Origin: a virus
Strand: one strand, 5' to 3'
DNA: 34,733 bases
Virus record (IMG/VR): IMGVR_UViG_3300013129_000013
Coordinates: 1-34,733 of that record
Below, piece by piece: positions 8,368-18,436 of this stretch (the stretch's first letter is position 1; the number at the start of each line of letters is the position of its first letter). The position numbers and the translations under genes are program-made. Under the pieces are notes generated by a model. That model made no database searches. It saw only the letters and a program-made list of their open reading frames with translations, and had not been told where the DNA came from.

Positions 8368-10968
8368 ATGGCAAATAGTAATACATATTATAGCGCAATA
8401 GGCAATGACGGTGCGCAGGTTACCACACTTTCTAATATACAAGGTGCTGGTTTATCTTTACCGTCAAATACTGAACAGTATATAAATCTAAGAGCGCCAG
8501 GCAAATTAGAAACACTGTTTAATGCTAATAATAACAGTGAAGTACTGTATAGCAAAAATAAACCCACCGATTTATATACAAAAGGATTATTAAGCAGCGA
8601 ATTAGCACCTCCGTTTTACGCAAATCCAAATCAAGGTCAAAAGCAAAAAATAAATACAAGTAGATCTTTTCCAATAGAATCTGCTTTGAGAGATGGAACT
8701 CGTATAAGAAGGTTTTTAGGTTCGGGTAAAGGTGGAACTTTTTTGACAAAACAAATATTATTACAAGGTTTTGCCTCGTTTGACGAAACAAAGATATACA
8801 ATCCAGCTAGTCCACTTTTAGCAGCAGTTAGATTATCTACATTTGGCGCATTAGAACGACCAACTAGATTTATAGACAGCAGTAATATAGTTGGTGGATT
8901 GATGGGTGCGGCTGGTATTGGTGGCATAACCAAAGCTATTGGTGGTTTATTTGGTGCTACTGAAGGAAATCCGTCTCCACCAAGAAGTAGTGTGGCTAGT
9001 GCAGCTAGTGAACCAAAAAGTGGTTTAGGAGGATTTTTTAATTTCACAGGATTACTTGGGGGTGGAGATAAAGCTGACAAAGTAATGCCTATTACGGGAA
9101 GAGACGGTGTAAAAGGATTATTAAGAGGTAATACTGCTACAGCTGCATATAAAAGCAAACGTTATAGTAGTTTAATGAGCGGCGGATCTGGTAAAGGCGG
9201 TTTCTTCAGCAATATATTAAAAGCAGCGGGATCATTTTTAAAGAATAATACAATACTTGGGGGACTACTTCCACCAACACAACCAATTGCTGGTTTAAAC
9301 TATCGTGCGGATGAAGACACATATGATTTAATGCTTAATACCAATAGATGGAGTAATGCTATTACGCACGATACATCTAGTGGAAAAAAAAGTACGAATC
9401 TGAATGTAGGCATAAATCAGGGTAACAATTTATTGTATACTGGTACTCAACCAAAAAGTAAAGGTGGCTTTATTGGTGGGTTATTAAAAGCTATAGGTTT
9501 ACAAAAAATAACAGGTGGAAACAGCAGTGGTACGAGTGGGATGAGATTTTTTGCAACACCGTTACCAAACATAGTATCTAAAAGACTTAGACTATATGTA
9601 CAGAGTAACAAAGACAAAAGAAATAATAGCTTTTTATCTGTTACGTATTCCACCACCCCAGGAGTTGGTAAGTTAACCGATACCTATACTATAGAAAACG
9701 TAGAAATAAGTTCTGTAGATGGAGCTAATACAAATAGATATGGTGATTTAGTAAAGATAGATGGAGATGTAGAGTACAGCGATCAACTGCTGAATTACAA
9801 ACAATATTCAGATCCAAAATTATCTCAAAATTATGCACGTACTTATTCTGATAAGACAGACTTAATAACCAAACAACTAGAACAAACATTTGAAGACGCT
9901 AAAAAAGACATAGTTGGGGCCAATGGACAAAAGTATGATTATACGATGGCACTTGGCAAACCACAACAATTTTTAACAGATGATATTGGTTTTAATTATT
10001 TATCAAAAGTTAAATCGGTACGTGATAACACAGCAGGATCTAATAACCCAAACAAATACACATATGAAGGTCGAATTAGAGAAAACCAAACAACAATAGG
10101 TATTCCAACCAGATTAGGTAAAATAAAGGGTAAAGACAGATTTATTAGACCAACGAATGATGTAGACTATATCAACGGTCTGGGTGTTTTAAACCCAGAT
10201 GAATTTAATGAAAAATATGACAATCAATTTAATGGTCTTGGTCCTGATTTTGTAAAATTTTATTTTTATGACATTGTAAACAACAGATTTATTCCATTTT
10301 CCGCTACGGTTAAAAGTATAGCAGAAAACAACATTGCAACTTGGGAACCAATAGACTACTTGGGTCGTGCTGATAAACTATATTATTATAAAGGTTTTAC
10401 GAGAGATTGTAATTTTAACTTTAAAGTTGTTGCTCATTCGGTGAAAGAACTAATGCCAATGTGGCAAAGAGTAAACTATTTGGTTGGATTAACCAGACCG
10501 GCTAATTACACATCAACAGTTAATGGTGGATTTATCGTACCACCTATGGTACAATTTACATTAGGAGATTTTTACAAGAACCATTTTGTTACAATTAATT
10601 CTTGCAATATTACTATCCCAGAAGATGCAAGTTGGGAATTATTAAATGAGAGTTTTATTAAAAATAACGATTGGAACTTTAATCTTGGTAGAATATATAA
10701 AAATATGAGTGGTAAGGTTGCTCAATTTCCTAGAGAGGTAGAAATTAATATAAATATGTTTATAATGGAAAAAGACAGACCAAAAACAGGTAGAGCTATT
10801 TGGGGAAATGCTCCTGTATCAACTATTACTCAAACTGAAATTGGAGAAACCGCGACAGTTTCTGCTTTTGGTACAACGGATGTTTATGGAGATAAAGATT
10901 ATAGCAATCCAAGCAAAAATGTATTTTCTACAAATATGAGATATGATGTTGATGTACAAGGAGTATAA
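8368..10968 (+). CDS. baseplate/tail structural protein
   Basis: 866 residues. Residues ~165-300 are rich in Gly/Ser/Ala and low in complexity (GGLMGAAGIGGITKAIGGLFG), probably flexible. The C-terminal half, from about residue 620, has a pattern I associate with baseplate proteins of large myoviruses: VKFYFYDIVNNRFIPFSATV, then YLGRADKLYYYKGFTRDCNF, FKVVAHSVKELMPMWQRVNY, VGLTRPANY and a late LGDFYKNHF...PEDASWELL segment. The role is therefore inferred as a baseplate or tail-terminus component, not a known T4 gene equivalent. It starts just after the tape measure and ends with TAA overlapping the next ATG (TAATG), so it is translated with the next gene. Confidence 0.65.
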   Translation: MANSNTYYSAIGNDGAQVTTLSNIQGAGLSLPSNTEQYINLRAPGKLETLFNANNNSEVLYSKNKPTDLYTKGLLSSELAPPFYANPNQGQKQKINTSRSFPIESALRDGTRIRRFLGSGKGGTFLTKQILLQGFASFDETKIYNPASPLLAAVRLSTFGALERPTRFIDSSNIVGGLMGAAGIGGITKAIGGLFGATEGNPSPPRSSVASAASEPKSGLGGFFNFTGLLGGGDKADKVMPITGRDGVKGLLRGNTATAAYKSKRYSSLMSGGSGKGGFFSNILKAAGSFLKNNTILGGLLPPTQPIAGLNYRADEDTYDLMLNTNRWSNAITHDTSSGKKSTNLNVGINQGNNLLYTGTQPKSKGGFIGGLLKAIGLQKITGGNSSGTSGMRFFATPLPNIVSKRLRLYVQSNKDKRNNSFLSVTYSTTPGVGKLTDTYTIENVEISSVDGANTNRYGDLVKIDGDVEYSDQLLNYKQYSDPKLSQNYARTYSDKTDLITKQLEQTFEDAKKDIVGANGQKYDYTMALGKPQQFLTDDIGFNYLSKVKSVRDNTAGSNNPNKYTYEGRIRENQTTIGIPTRLGKIKGKDRFIRPTNDVDYINGLGVLNPDEFNEKYDNQFNGLGPDFVKFYFYDIVNNRFIPFSATVKSIAENNIATWEPIDYLGRADKLYYYKGFTRDCNFNFKVVAHSVKELMPMWQRVNYLVGLTRPANYTSTVNGGFIVPPMVQFTLGDFYKNHFVTINSCNITIPEDASWELLNESFIKNNDWNFNLGRIYKNMSGKVAQFPREVEININMFIMEKDRPKTGRAIWGNAPVSTITQTEIGETATVSAFGTTDVYGDKDYSNPSKNVFSTNMRYDVDVQGV

Positions 10969-11261
10969 TGAGATATCAATTTACACCAACTGAAAAAAGA
11001 TATGATGGTAAAATGGTTTTTAAAACCACGTATTATCCAAATATACCTGAATCTGAAGACGATTTGTACATAACGGTTTCAAATGAAGACTATTTAGATG
11101 CTTTGTCAAAAAAGTATTACGGTGATGAAATGTATTGGTGGATAATTGCACTCGCCAACAATATATCAGATGGAAAGTTATCGGTTAATGCTGATAAACA
11201 ACTCAGAATTCCGGGAAATTTACCAACCATATTACAGAATTTAAAACAAGCTAATAGTTAA
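10968..11261 (+). CDS. gp53: gp53-like / LysM-like baseplate protein
   Basis: 97 residues. The core SNEDYLDALSKKYYGDEMYWW, IIALANN and a C-terminal LRIPGNL follow the pattern of tail protein X and the T4 gp53 baseplate wedge family, where a LysM-like fold ends with a loop of the form 'lriP'. A good ribosome binding site (GGAG) lies in the end of the preceding gene, and ATG overlaps that gene's TAA by one base, indicating translational coupling. It probably joins wedge or hub subunits in the baseplate. Domain type is likely; equivalence to gp53 specifically is tentative. Confidence 0.65.
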   Translation: MRYQFTPTEKRYDGKMVFKTTYYPNIPESEDDLYITVSNEDYLDALSKKYYGDEMYWWIIALANNISDGKLSVNADKQLRIPGNLPTILQNLKQANS

Positions 11262-11266
11262 GTTAT

Positions 11267-14143
11267 ATGTCACAAGAATTTGAAATCGCAGAAGAACCTA
11301 GATGGTGGGAAGTCCAGAATATTCCTGTAGCACTCATTCGTGAGCTGAGACGTAGAAAAAACTCAAACAACGTGGGTTTTAATTATCCATCATCTGGAGA
11401 TCCAAGTGGAGTTGTATATGATTTTTTTAATAAACATCCTAACTATAAAGGTCCAATATCTCCGTGGGTAAGAGTATTTTCAAATGGAACAGGTATGGCA
11501 GGAAATGGTCTTGTTCCTAAAAGTTCAATTTTAAACAAAAATGGAAATGATGTTGCTTATGATGGATTTTTGTTTATACCAGGAAATGGATTTTATGAGG
11601 GATATGGATTTAAGCAAGACGGCAACATATTAAAACAAGATAAAGCTGTAATAGGATATGAAGCGAGTGGCAATCCACACTACATAGATTTGTCATACAG
11701 ATCTCAATTTTCTTATAAGTGGCCTAGTACGTTTATAAAAAACAACAAAACAATAGCTAGCGTACAAAAATCAGAAGTATCTTCGATTTTACCACCTCCT
11801 AATTTAGAAAGCATTGAAATAAAAACAAGCAAAGATATGTTAGCTTTCGCTACCATAAAATTTAAATGTTATGGAATGGGGCAATTGGAATATTTAGCTC
11901 CATTTTTTCTTACGCCGAGAATAAACGTATTTGTGGAAATAGGATGGAATCTATTTAATATAAATTCATTAATAGATTTAGCAGATAAAAACGAATGTTG
12001 GTCTTTGATCCAAACTCCGCAGAAAACTGTAGATAAATGGTATCAATCATATGGCAACTATGGTTGTATAACAGGAATTATCACCAAATATAATTTTTCC
12101 ACTCAAGACGGTACAATATACGATTGTAGTGTGGAACTAACTTCTAGACAGGCTTTATTTGCTGGTATGCCTGCAGAAAATAATGTAAGCACAACGGTTG
12201 AATCTAAAACAGATTCAAATGGTAAAGAAGTACCAACTGTAACGAAGGAATATACAGGCTTAAAAACATTTTTAAAAACTGGTTTGCCTAAACTAAAACA
12301 AGTTATAATTGATAGAAAAAACTTTATGGAATATATCGCTACAAACGGTATAGGAAATTCAGAAGATTACGAAAATTCTATAAATACTGATTTTATAAAA
12401 CAACAGAGTTTTTATGACGGCAAAGTGGAAAATAGAATTTTTATTGGAAGAACAGATGCGCCTAATGTGTATAAAAAACCATCTGTGCCTGTCGGCGAAG
12501 AAAGTATAACTTATAAGTCTCCCACGAAGTCAGATGAATTTAACGAATGGGATTTTAAAAATTTATCATATAAAGATGATCGATGTGATTTTGATACCAA
12601 GGGTGACGATGAAGTTTGGATGCAGTTAGACTTTTTATTTGAAGTAGCCAATAGATTTTGTACGGTTGCATCAAATAAAACATTTACAATTGACGTTGAT
12701 AAAATAATAAATGCACACCCTAATTTGATAAGTTGTGATCCACACGTATTGATACCAAACGGAGTTGCGCCTAAGTTTAATATTGGAAAGAAATTGCCGG
12801 ATGAAAGTTATTTAAACACAATTCGTAATAATAAATTAGATCCAAATGCTCAATCTCAGATTGATAGTCAAATTAAATCTGGTGGTTATTTAAAGAACGG
12901 CGATTCAAATCAAAACGACTTTTTAAAATCAAAATATGATTTAGAAGTTACAGATATAAATGACGAGTTGTACAAAGCTGCTAAAAAAGTTGAAACAGTA
13001 TTTAAAACAGCAGGTGCATACAGAGACAATTTAGATACTGTAATAAATAGATTGTATTATGATATAGGCGCATTGAGTGAGGACAGTCCGTCTGACAATA
13101 TATCATTTCCGTTTATATATGATAAAGACGTTGAAATAAAAGGAGAATCGGTTGTATTGACAGATCCACAAAAGACAAGACCTTCTACAATAAAAAGATC
13201 TTATAAAAAATTAAGATATGGGAATTTAAAAAACATTTATATAAGTAAAACCAAAGTATTGGAGATTATAGATAATAAAGAAATAGAAACTTGGCAACAA
13301 TTCGCAAATTCTATTTTGAATGTTATAAATGAAGCTTCAAATAATTTTTGGAAGTTTCAAATCTCTCAAGACGATTTGGGTGGGTTAACTATTCTAGATA
13401 ACAACTATGTCGATTTAGGTGATAAAGCTCCTAGTTTAAAACAAGTATATGTTTTTGATATTGGAGGAACAGATTCTTGTATTAAAAACATCAGTTTAGA
13501 TACTTCGTTGACCAACGAACAAGCAACGTTGACTTTATTTCAAGCTGGTATAAATAAGTCAGAAGACTCAAAGACAACGATGAGTGCTAAAAATTCAAGT
13601 ATACCGGCGACAAATTTTATAGACAGATTGGATGAGTTCAACAAAGAAGAAACCGAAACCGGAGAAAGCAATACGGTACCTTCACAAGAAGAAATTACAG
13701 TAGATAAAAACGAACTAATATCTTCGATACAAACACACGGATTTGTTGATAAGGTATTGAATATGACATTTGCTTATGTTAAACCAGGTGAAAATCCAAA
13801 TGACGCTGAAAAAAATTATAAACAACTCAATTTATCCACTGACTTAAAAGATAAGTTGGGTCAAATAATAGATGATCAAGATACCGAATATAATTTGCCA
13901 TTATATAGTGGCATATCACCTAATTTTTCTCTTACAGTAACATTTGATGGTATATTTGGATTTAGAATGTTTCAACATTTTGGAATTTCAAATTTTCCAA
14001 AACCATATATACCTGAGAATGTCATATTTATGATAACAGATGTCACCCACTATGTTACTCCAGGAAATGGAAAATGGGAAACAGTCGTGGGTTGTTTAGC
14101 TAGATGTGTAGCTGACCAAGATATTGAATTAATACCAGTATGA
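11267..14143 (+). CDS. large baseplate protein, possibly hub
   Basis: 958 residues with no obvious enzymatic motif. The N terminus has WWEVQNIPVALIRELRRRK. Residues ~185-310 (IEIKTSKDMLAFATIKFKCYG, INVFVEIGWNLF, GCITGIITKYNFS, YDCSVELTSRQALFAG) look like the beta-rich hub fold of gp27/gpD-type proteins. The C terminus (FSLTVTFDGIFGFRMFQHF, FMITDVTHYVTPGNGKWETV) resembles the end of such hub proteins, where a VxHxI..gxWxT pattern is common. A Glu/Asn-rich linker region lies at ~785-815. I infer a central hub or hub-spike connector. It begins 5 bp after the gp53-like gene and overlaps the next gene by ATGA. Confidence 0.55.
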   Translation: MSQEFEIAEEPRWWEVQNIPVALIRELRRRKNSNNVGFNYPSSGDPSGVVYDFFNKHPNYKGPISPWVRVFSNGTGMAGNGLVPKSSILNKNGNDVAYDGFLFIPGNGFYEGYGFKQDGNILKQDKAVIGYEASGNPHYIDLSYRSQFSYKWPSTFIKNNKTIASVQKSEVSSILPPPNLESIEIKTSKDMLAFATIKFKCYGMGQLEYLAPFFLTPRINVFVEIGWNLFNINSLIDLADKNECWSLIQTPQKTVDKWYQSYGNYGCITGIITKYNFSTQDGTIYDCSVELTSRQALFAGMPAENNVSTTVESKTDSNGKEVPTVTKEYTGLKTFLKTGLPKLKQVIIDRKNFMEYIATNGIGNSEDYENSINTDFIKQQSFYDGKVENRIFIGRTDAPNVYKKPSVPVGEESITYKSPTKSDEFNEWDFKNLSYKDDRCDFDTKGDDEVWMQLDFLFEVANRFCTVASNKTFTIDVDKIINAHPNLISCDPHVLIPNGVAPKFNIGKKLPDESYLNTIRNNKLDPNAQSQIDSQIKSGGYLKNGDSNQNDFLKSKYDLEVTDINDELYKAAKKVETVFKTAGAYRDNLDTVINRLYYDIGALSEDSPSDNISFPFIYDKDVEIKGESVVLTDPQKTRPSTIKRSYKKLRYGNLKNIYISKTKVLEIIDNKEIETWQQFANSILNVINEASNNFWKFQISQDDLGGLTILDNNYVDLGDKAPSLKQVYVFDIGGTDSCIKNISLDTSLTNEQATLTLFQAGINKSEDSKTTMSAKNSSIPATNFIDRLDEFNKEETETGESNTVPSQEEITVDKNELISSIQTHGFVDKVLNMTFAYVKPGENPNDAEKNYKQLNLSTDLKDKLGQIIDDQDTEYNLPLYSGISPNFSLTVTFDGIFGFRMFQHFGISNFPKPYIPENVIFMITDVTHYVTPGNGKWETVVGCLARCVADQDIELIPV

Positions 14144-14532
14144 TAACAAAAGATACGGATATTATAACAAAAAATAAATTAAACTTTGGTAATTTTAACC
14201 TAAATTTACCAAATACATTTTTACCTAAACCAATTGATAGAGATTACAAAATCGGTTATATAGAACGATATGTGGTAACAAAAATAAATTACAGCGAGAT
14301 AACCGAAGTTTCGGGTGATGTTTATAAGAAAATAGACTCTAATTTTTTCAAAAAAGTCAAATTCAAATGGAAAATCACAGGTGTATTAAACAGCAAATTT
14401 GATGGAAAAATGTTATTGGAACAAGGTGTAATTGAATTTAACAAAAAACAAATAGAAGAAATAAATTTGATTATAAATGGTGCAAATAATGTTTTTAAAA
14501 ATTACACACAGTTTTATAAACAAACAAATTGA
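14140..14532 (+). CDS. small tail/baseplate-associated protein, function unknown
   Basis: 130 residues, not recognised. ATGA overlap with the large baseplate gene implies coupled translation and a related role. The core FLPKPIDRDYKIGYIERYVV and DSNFFKKVKFKWKITGVLN suggests a mostly beta protein; the C-terminal third (EFNKKQIEEINLIINGANNV) is probably helical. No signal peptide or membrane segment is visible. It is the last gene of the tail operon before a 112-bp promoter-like gap. Confidence 0.6.
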   Translation: MITKDTDIITKNKLNFGNFNLNLPNTFLPKPIDRDYKIGYIERYVVTKINYSEITEVSGDVYKKIDSNFFKKVKFKWKITGVLNSKFDGKMLLEQGVIEFNKKQIEEINLIINGANNVFKNYTQFYKQTN

Positions 14533-14566
14533 CTTCTGATTTTTTTTGTTTTACACTTGTTAAGTG
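14529..14566 (+). promoter_or_regulatory. possible promoter with palindromic element before polymerase-like gene
   Basis: TTGACT (14529-14534) and TACACT (14552-14557) are 17 bp apart. Overlapping the -10 is the inverted repeat CACTT-GTT-AAGTG (14554-14566), which could be an operator or only a short hairpin. The -10 match is weak. Confidence 0.35.
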
Positions 14567-14644
14567 GTAAAATATTCTAAAATTTATTTAAAATTAATAA
14601 CAAGGCACAACAATCATCACAATGTTTGTAATGAGGTCATAGCC

Positions 14645-15859
14645 GTGTTTATTTATAATATTATTGATGGTACTAAACAATATTATAATTTTAAGCACGA
14701 AGATTTGCCTATAAATTGTACATTTGAATATTTCAAACAAACTCTTCTAGAACATAATCCTATTGTTTATGTAAATAATAAAAAAACCAATAAGTATTGG
14801 TTAAATGAACTCAATTTGATTGATACCAATTTGTTCGGTTTTCTAGAAAACAATGAGATTCTTGAAGAAATAAACAATACCACCGTTGACTTTATTAAGT
14901 ACGGACATCAAAATCTTAACAACTTTAATCTTGTACTGCCCTATGCAATACACCAACAAGTATTTGATGGCGAGGTTGAACAAATATTAGACTTATTAGA
15001 GAAATCAACGGATAGTTATTGTTTTAAATTTTTCAATAACGTTATAACAGATACACTCTACGAAGTAGAAAAGAATGGTATTAAAATAGACGAAGATACA
15101 TTCAAACATCATTTTAAATCCAAAACTTATGATGGGTTTGTTTATACCAACTATAACATATATAATCCCACAGGCAGACCAAGTAATTCATACGATGGCA
15201 TAAATTATGTAGCTTTGAAAAAGGATGATGGGTCAAGAGCTAGCTTTGTGTCGAGATATGAAAATGGACATCTTATGATGGTAGACTTTACAGGTTTCCA
15301 CCCGTATATAGTAGCTAATTTAATAAAATACGAAGTGCCTCATAACGAAACTATCTACGAACACTTAGCGAAGTATTATTATAATACTGATGTTATTACG
15401 TCTGAATTGATATCAAAAGCGAAGAAATTAACGATGGTGAATTTATATGGTCAGATAAATGACCAATATATTAACATAGAATATTTTGAAAAAACAGAAA
15501 AACTCAAAAATTTTTACTGGGATAAATTTGTTAAAAATGAATATGTAACTACTCCTATTTACAAACGAAAAATCACAAACAAACATATAGTAGATGCAAA
15601 TAAAAACAAATTGTTTGCTTATATTATTCAAGCTACAGAAACTGAATATGGTATGGATAGATTACAGGCTTGTTTGAAATTTACCAAAACCAAAGAAATA
15701 CTACCTATATTGTATAATTACGACGCTATATTATTTGATGTAGGTAATGTAGATCAAAGTGTAATTGTAGATTTGATTGAAATAATCAAGAATAAACGGT
15801 TTAAGGTTAAGGTATATAAAGGAAATAATTACGATGATTTGAAATTAGTGACATTATAA
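14645..15859 (+). CDS. family A DNA polymerase-like protein (palm domain, no exonuclease)
   Basis: 404 residues from GTG at 14645, chosen because GAGG lies 8 nt upstream; an alternative GTG at 14564 adds 27 residues. The polymerase-A landmarks appear in order: NPTGRPSN (174-181), motif A MVDFTGFHPYIVA with D214, a motif-B-like segment KAKKLTMVNLYG (258-269), an IIQATETEYG helix (327-336) and motif C as NYDAILFD with D360 instead of the usual HDE. The N-terminal 140 residues are short and show no 3'-5' exonuclease motifs. It is far smaller than PolI and lies downstream of baseplate genes rather than with the replication genes. It may be a specialised, accessory or inactive polymerase. The family call is good; activity is uncertain. 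Confidence 0.72.
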   Translation: MFIYNIIDGTKQYYNFKHEDLPINCTFEYFKQTLLEHNPIVYVNNKKTNKYWLNELNLIDTNLFGFLENNEILEEINNTTVDFIKYGHQNLNNFNLVLPYAIHQQVFDGEVEQILDLLEKSTDSYCFKFFNNVITDTLYEVEKNGIKIDEDTFKHHFKSKTYDGFVYTNYNIYNPTGRPSNSYDGINYVALKKDDGSRASFVSRYENGHLMMVDFTGFHPYIVANLIKYEVPHNETIYEHLAKYYYNTDVITSELISKAKKLTMVNLYGQINDQYINIEYFEKTEKLKNFYWDKFVKNEYVTTPIYKRKITNKHIVDANKNKLFAYIIQATETEYGMDRLQACLKFTKTKEILPILYNYDAILFDVGNVDQSVIVDLIEIIKNKRFKVKVYKGNNYDDLKLVTL

Positions 15860-15882
15860 ATATATTTATATGTATATTTATA
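15855..15882 (+). promoter_or_regulatory. double TATTTATA element with 16-bp palindrome
   Basis: TATAAATATATTTATA (15855-15870) is a perfect palindrome, followed by a second TATTTATA (15875-15882) 4 nt before the ATG at 15887. The stretch TATTTATATGTATATT also occurs before the gene at 27875, arguing for a functional element. Confidence 0.5.
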
Positions 15883-15886
15883 ATAG

Positions 15887-18043
15887 ATGAACTTTAAATC
15901 AATAATAAACGATATTTGTTGTGACAAGCGTATAAAAAGTGGTGTTCTTGACCTTAAGAATGCCGAACATGTTTTTGTAGTACAAGAATATTTAGTAAAC
16001 GACGGATATAATATAGACGAGGTGGTTGATAAAACTGCTTCTTTATTTGAAGCGGGTAGATTTCCAGAAAGACAAGCATATAATAAAGATGGTATACTTG
16101 TTACATTTCCAAACAAATCGTACAGAGATAGAGCGGTTAATAAAGGAACTCATTTTGCTGAAAATCCTAAAAAGGATAAACCTAACATTTTCGTAAAAGA
16201 CGGAGAAAAAACTTCAAATCAACAACAGTCGGATAGTGAGCCTGCTACACTGGATCAAGCCGTAAACAAAGATTTTGTTGACTCAGATAGAGAAGATCCC
16301 GATCAAAAAAGAACACCTTCTGAAAAAATCGCAGATGCTCAAGTTGTACAATCTATATTAATCGGTCAAACACCATTGGTAAATTATAGTGTTGATGAAG
16401 CTAAAAAGTTTGGCTTCTATAAAAAGGGGTATAAGTGGTATGATACAAACGGTCAGTATATTGGCGAACAAGTATACGATGAATCTTTAAAAAACACGCT
16501 GATTAGGAAATCCTTAAAAGAAGCATCTGTTCCTAAATATAGCAATGAGTATTTTACAATTGCAAAAGATTTTTTGTTTTATGAACCAGTAGCCGGAACA
16601 GACGATGCTGGAAAAACGATACCCCCAGAACTTTATTTCCAAAAAGTTTTTGAAACGACAAATTTTAACACATTTAAGTTTCCAAGAGGAAGAGATATAC
16701 AGTTTACACTTGTTGATTTTGACAAATATTTATCTACAAATAATGTAAATTTAGTGCCTGCTTCTACATATGTAAAAATTAGAAGTTTATCAGATGAGCG
16801 TTTGATTCAATATAAGAAGAACGACGTACAAACAATCGCTGTATTATCTACACTATACAAAAAATATAAAAACAAGTTTGTTTCTAAATCAAATAGTGAT
16901 ATGGATAAATCGTGTCCTGCTAGAGAAATGGAGAACTATATAGGCGAAGAATTTAATAGTCCAGAAGGATCAAAAAACGCAGTTGCTAAAAAGATAGCTG
17001 ATAAATTAAAGACTGGTAAATATAAAGAAATTAGTGCGCCGGTTAAAGCTATAGAAATATTAGGTTCTACGGGATGTAAATTATCGGAAGAGTTTGCGGG
17101 TATATCCAAGATATCTAAAACAGATTTAATTATTAATGGCAACATAAAATGTAGTGCAAAGAAAGCCGGTGGAGCACAAATAGCATCTTCACAACACAAA
17201 GAACTAACCACAGTAATTTCTGCGGTATTAAAAGACTTTCCGGATATTAAAAATAAGATAGTAGCAAACATTACAGAAACACTCGCTCATTTGATGGAGA
17301 AATCGTTTTATTATAAACATGCAGATGTTATTAATAAAAATTTGACCACATTATCAACCACTAGTGATCAAAAGAAAACTAAAGAAGCTGTAAATAACTT
17401 AATATCATTGATTAAAAGTCCAGATGCGGTCAATGATATTAAAATAGAAGAAAAAGAAATGCATCAGATGTTGGGTGAATTAAATAAAATTTTTACCGAA
17501 GATAAATACAAAAAAGCATTGTTGAGAGAATTCTCTACTGGTGAAAAAAGATTTGCTGCTGGAGAAAAATGTGTAGCAGATCATATTATGACTTGGGATT
17601 GCCAAGGAGATTGCTTAATTTACACAGTAGACGAATTCATCGACGACAACTTTAATAAAATTAAATTCGGTGTACGTGATAGAGGAAATGAACGAGGTGG
17701 ATCACTTAGAATTGGTATTCTAAAAGAACAATACGACGAAACAGATTATCTTTTATTAGAAAATCAAATAATCGAAGAAAGTTTAATGTCGTTTATTAAC
17801 AATTTAGGAGTCGAATTTAAAAATGTAGTACAAAACAGTTTGGATTTTGTTAAAAATCTATCTACATCCGCTAAGAGTGCATTAAATGTGTTTTATAACA
17901 AAATAAAAGACTTTTTCAAACAAATGGTTATAAAAATATCAATTACTGTTAAACAAATTTTAGATAAGGGATTTGAATATTTTGCAAATTATTTTGATAT
18001 GGAACCTGAAATTGACGGCAAATTTGAATTTGAAATACCATGA
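15887..18043 (+). CDS. large phage protein with possible PD-(D/E)XK-like core
   Basis: 718 residues. Residues 1-60 (FKSIINDICCDKRI, DGYNIDEVVDKTASLFEAGRFPERQAY) form a helical N-terminal region, followed by a low-complexity charged linker (~90-150). Around residues 410-430, KTDLIINGN followed by CSAKKAGGAQIA resembles the D...(S)xK strand pair of PD-(D/E)XK nucleases, and REFSTGEKRF near residue 550 is a second block that I recall in large uncharacterised phage proteins with the same nuclease-like core. The C-terminal ~90 residues are amphipathic helices ending EIDGKFEFEIP. It may be a nuclease or a virion protein that kept the fold. ATGA overlap couples it to the next gene. Function is unproven. 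Confidence 0.5.
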   Translation: MNFKSIINDICCDKRIKSGVLDLKNAEHVFVVQEYLVNDGYNIDEVVDKTASLFEAGRFPERQAYNKDGILVTFPNKSYRDRAVNKGTHFAENPKKDKPNIFVKDGEKTSNQQQSDSEPATLDQAVNKDFVDSDREDPDQKRTPSEKIADAQVVQSILIGQTPLVNYSVDEAKKFGFYKKGYKWYDTNGQYIGEQVYDESLKNTLIRKSLKEASVPKYSNEYFTIAKDFLFYEPVAGTDDAGKTIPPELYFQKVFETTNFNTFKFPRGRDIQFTLVDFDKYLSTNNVNLVPASTYVKIRSLSDERLIQYKKNDVQTIAVLSTLYKKYKNKFVSKSNSDMDKSCPAREMENYIGEEFNSPEGSKNAVAKKIADKLKTGKYKEISAPVKAIEILGSTGCKLSEEFAGISKISKTDLIINGNIKCSAKKAGGAQIASSQHKELTTVISAVLKDFPDIKNKIVANITETLAHLMEKSFYYKHADVINKNLTTLSTTSDQKKTKEAVNNLISLIKSPDAVNDIKIEEKEMHQMLGELNKIFTEDKYKKALLREFSTGEKRFAAGEKCVADHIMTWDCQGDCLIYTVDEFIDDNFNKIKFGVRDRGNERGGSLRIGILKEQYDETDYLLLENQIIEESLMSFINNLGVEFKNVVQNSLDFVKNLSTSAKSALNVFYNKIKDFFKQMVIKISITVKQILDKGFEYFANYFDMEPEIDGKFEFEIP

Positions 18044-18432
18044 TACAAAAACAACTGCTTTGTACATTTTCAAATAGTAGTCAATACACTACTATATTAA
18101 ATGAAATACCACAACAATATAATTTGGTTGATAACAAAATCTTTATATTTGCTAACGAAAACAATCTACGAGAATTGTATTTGACTTTTAATGTAGAAAA
18201 ACGTGAACAAAATAATCGTTATAAAGGTACTATAAGCGTACATCGTAAGAAACAAACAAATACATTATATACACTGAACGCAATGAATAAGCTTATTGAG
18301 GACGAGAATAATGGTGTATTTGATAAAAGTTTTCAATTAAATTGGGATTTATATAAAAACTCAATTATATTAACCAATGAAATTGGAGTGAAAATAGTTC
18401 CATTAAAATTATTTTCTATTTTTGAAGTTTGA
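18040..18432 (+). CDS. conserved-looking small protein, function unknown
   Basis: 130 residues; the ATG overlaps the preceding TGA (ATGA). Notable segments are KQLLCTFSNSSQY at the start, a central GTISVHRKKQTNTLYTLNAMN and an end with LYKNSIILTNEIG. The HRKKxTNTLYTLNAMNxLI block looks strongly constrained and I recall similar short proteins in T4-like phages without a role. No membrane segment, Cys cluster or enzymatic motif is visible. It is the last gene before the gp32 leader. Confidence 0.6.
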   Translation: MIQKQLLCTFSNSSQYTTILNEIPQQYNLVDNKIFIFANENNLRELYLTFNVEKREQNNRYKGTISVHRKKQTNTLYTLNAMNKLIEDENNGVFDKSFQLNWDLYKNSIILTNEIGVKIVPLKLFSIFEV

Positions 18433-18436
18433 TATT

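Noticed and set aside
6484-9158. Several long minus-strand frames opposite the tape measure and baseplate genes
   Set aside because: They mirror AT-rich, Gly/Lys-rich coding sequence on the plus strand and have Pro/Ile/Asn-biased composition and no start signals.
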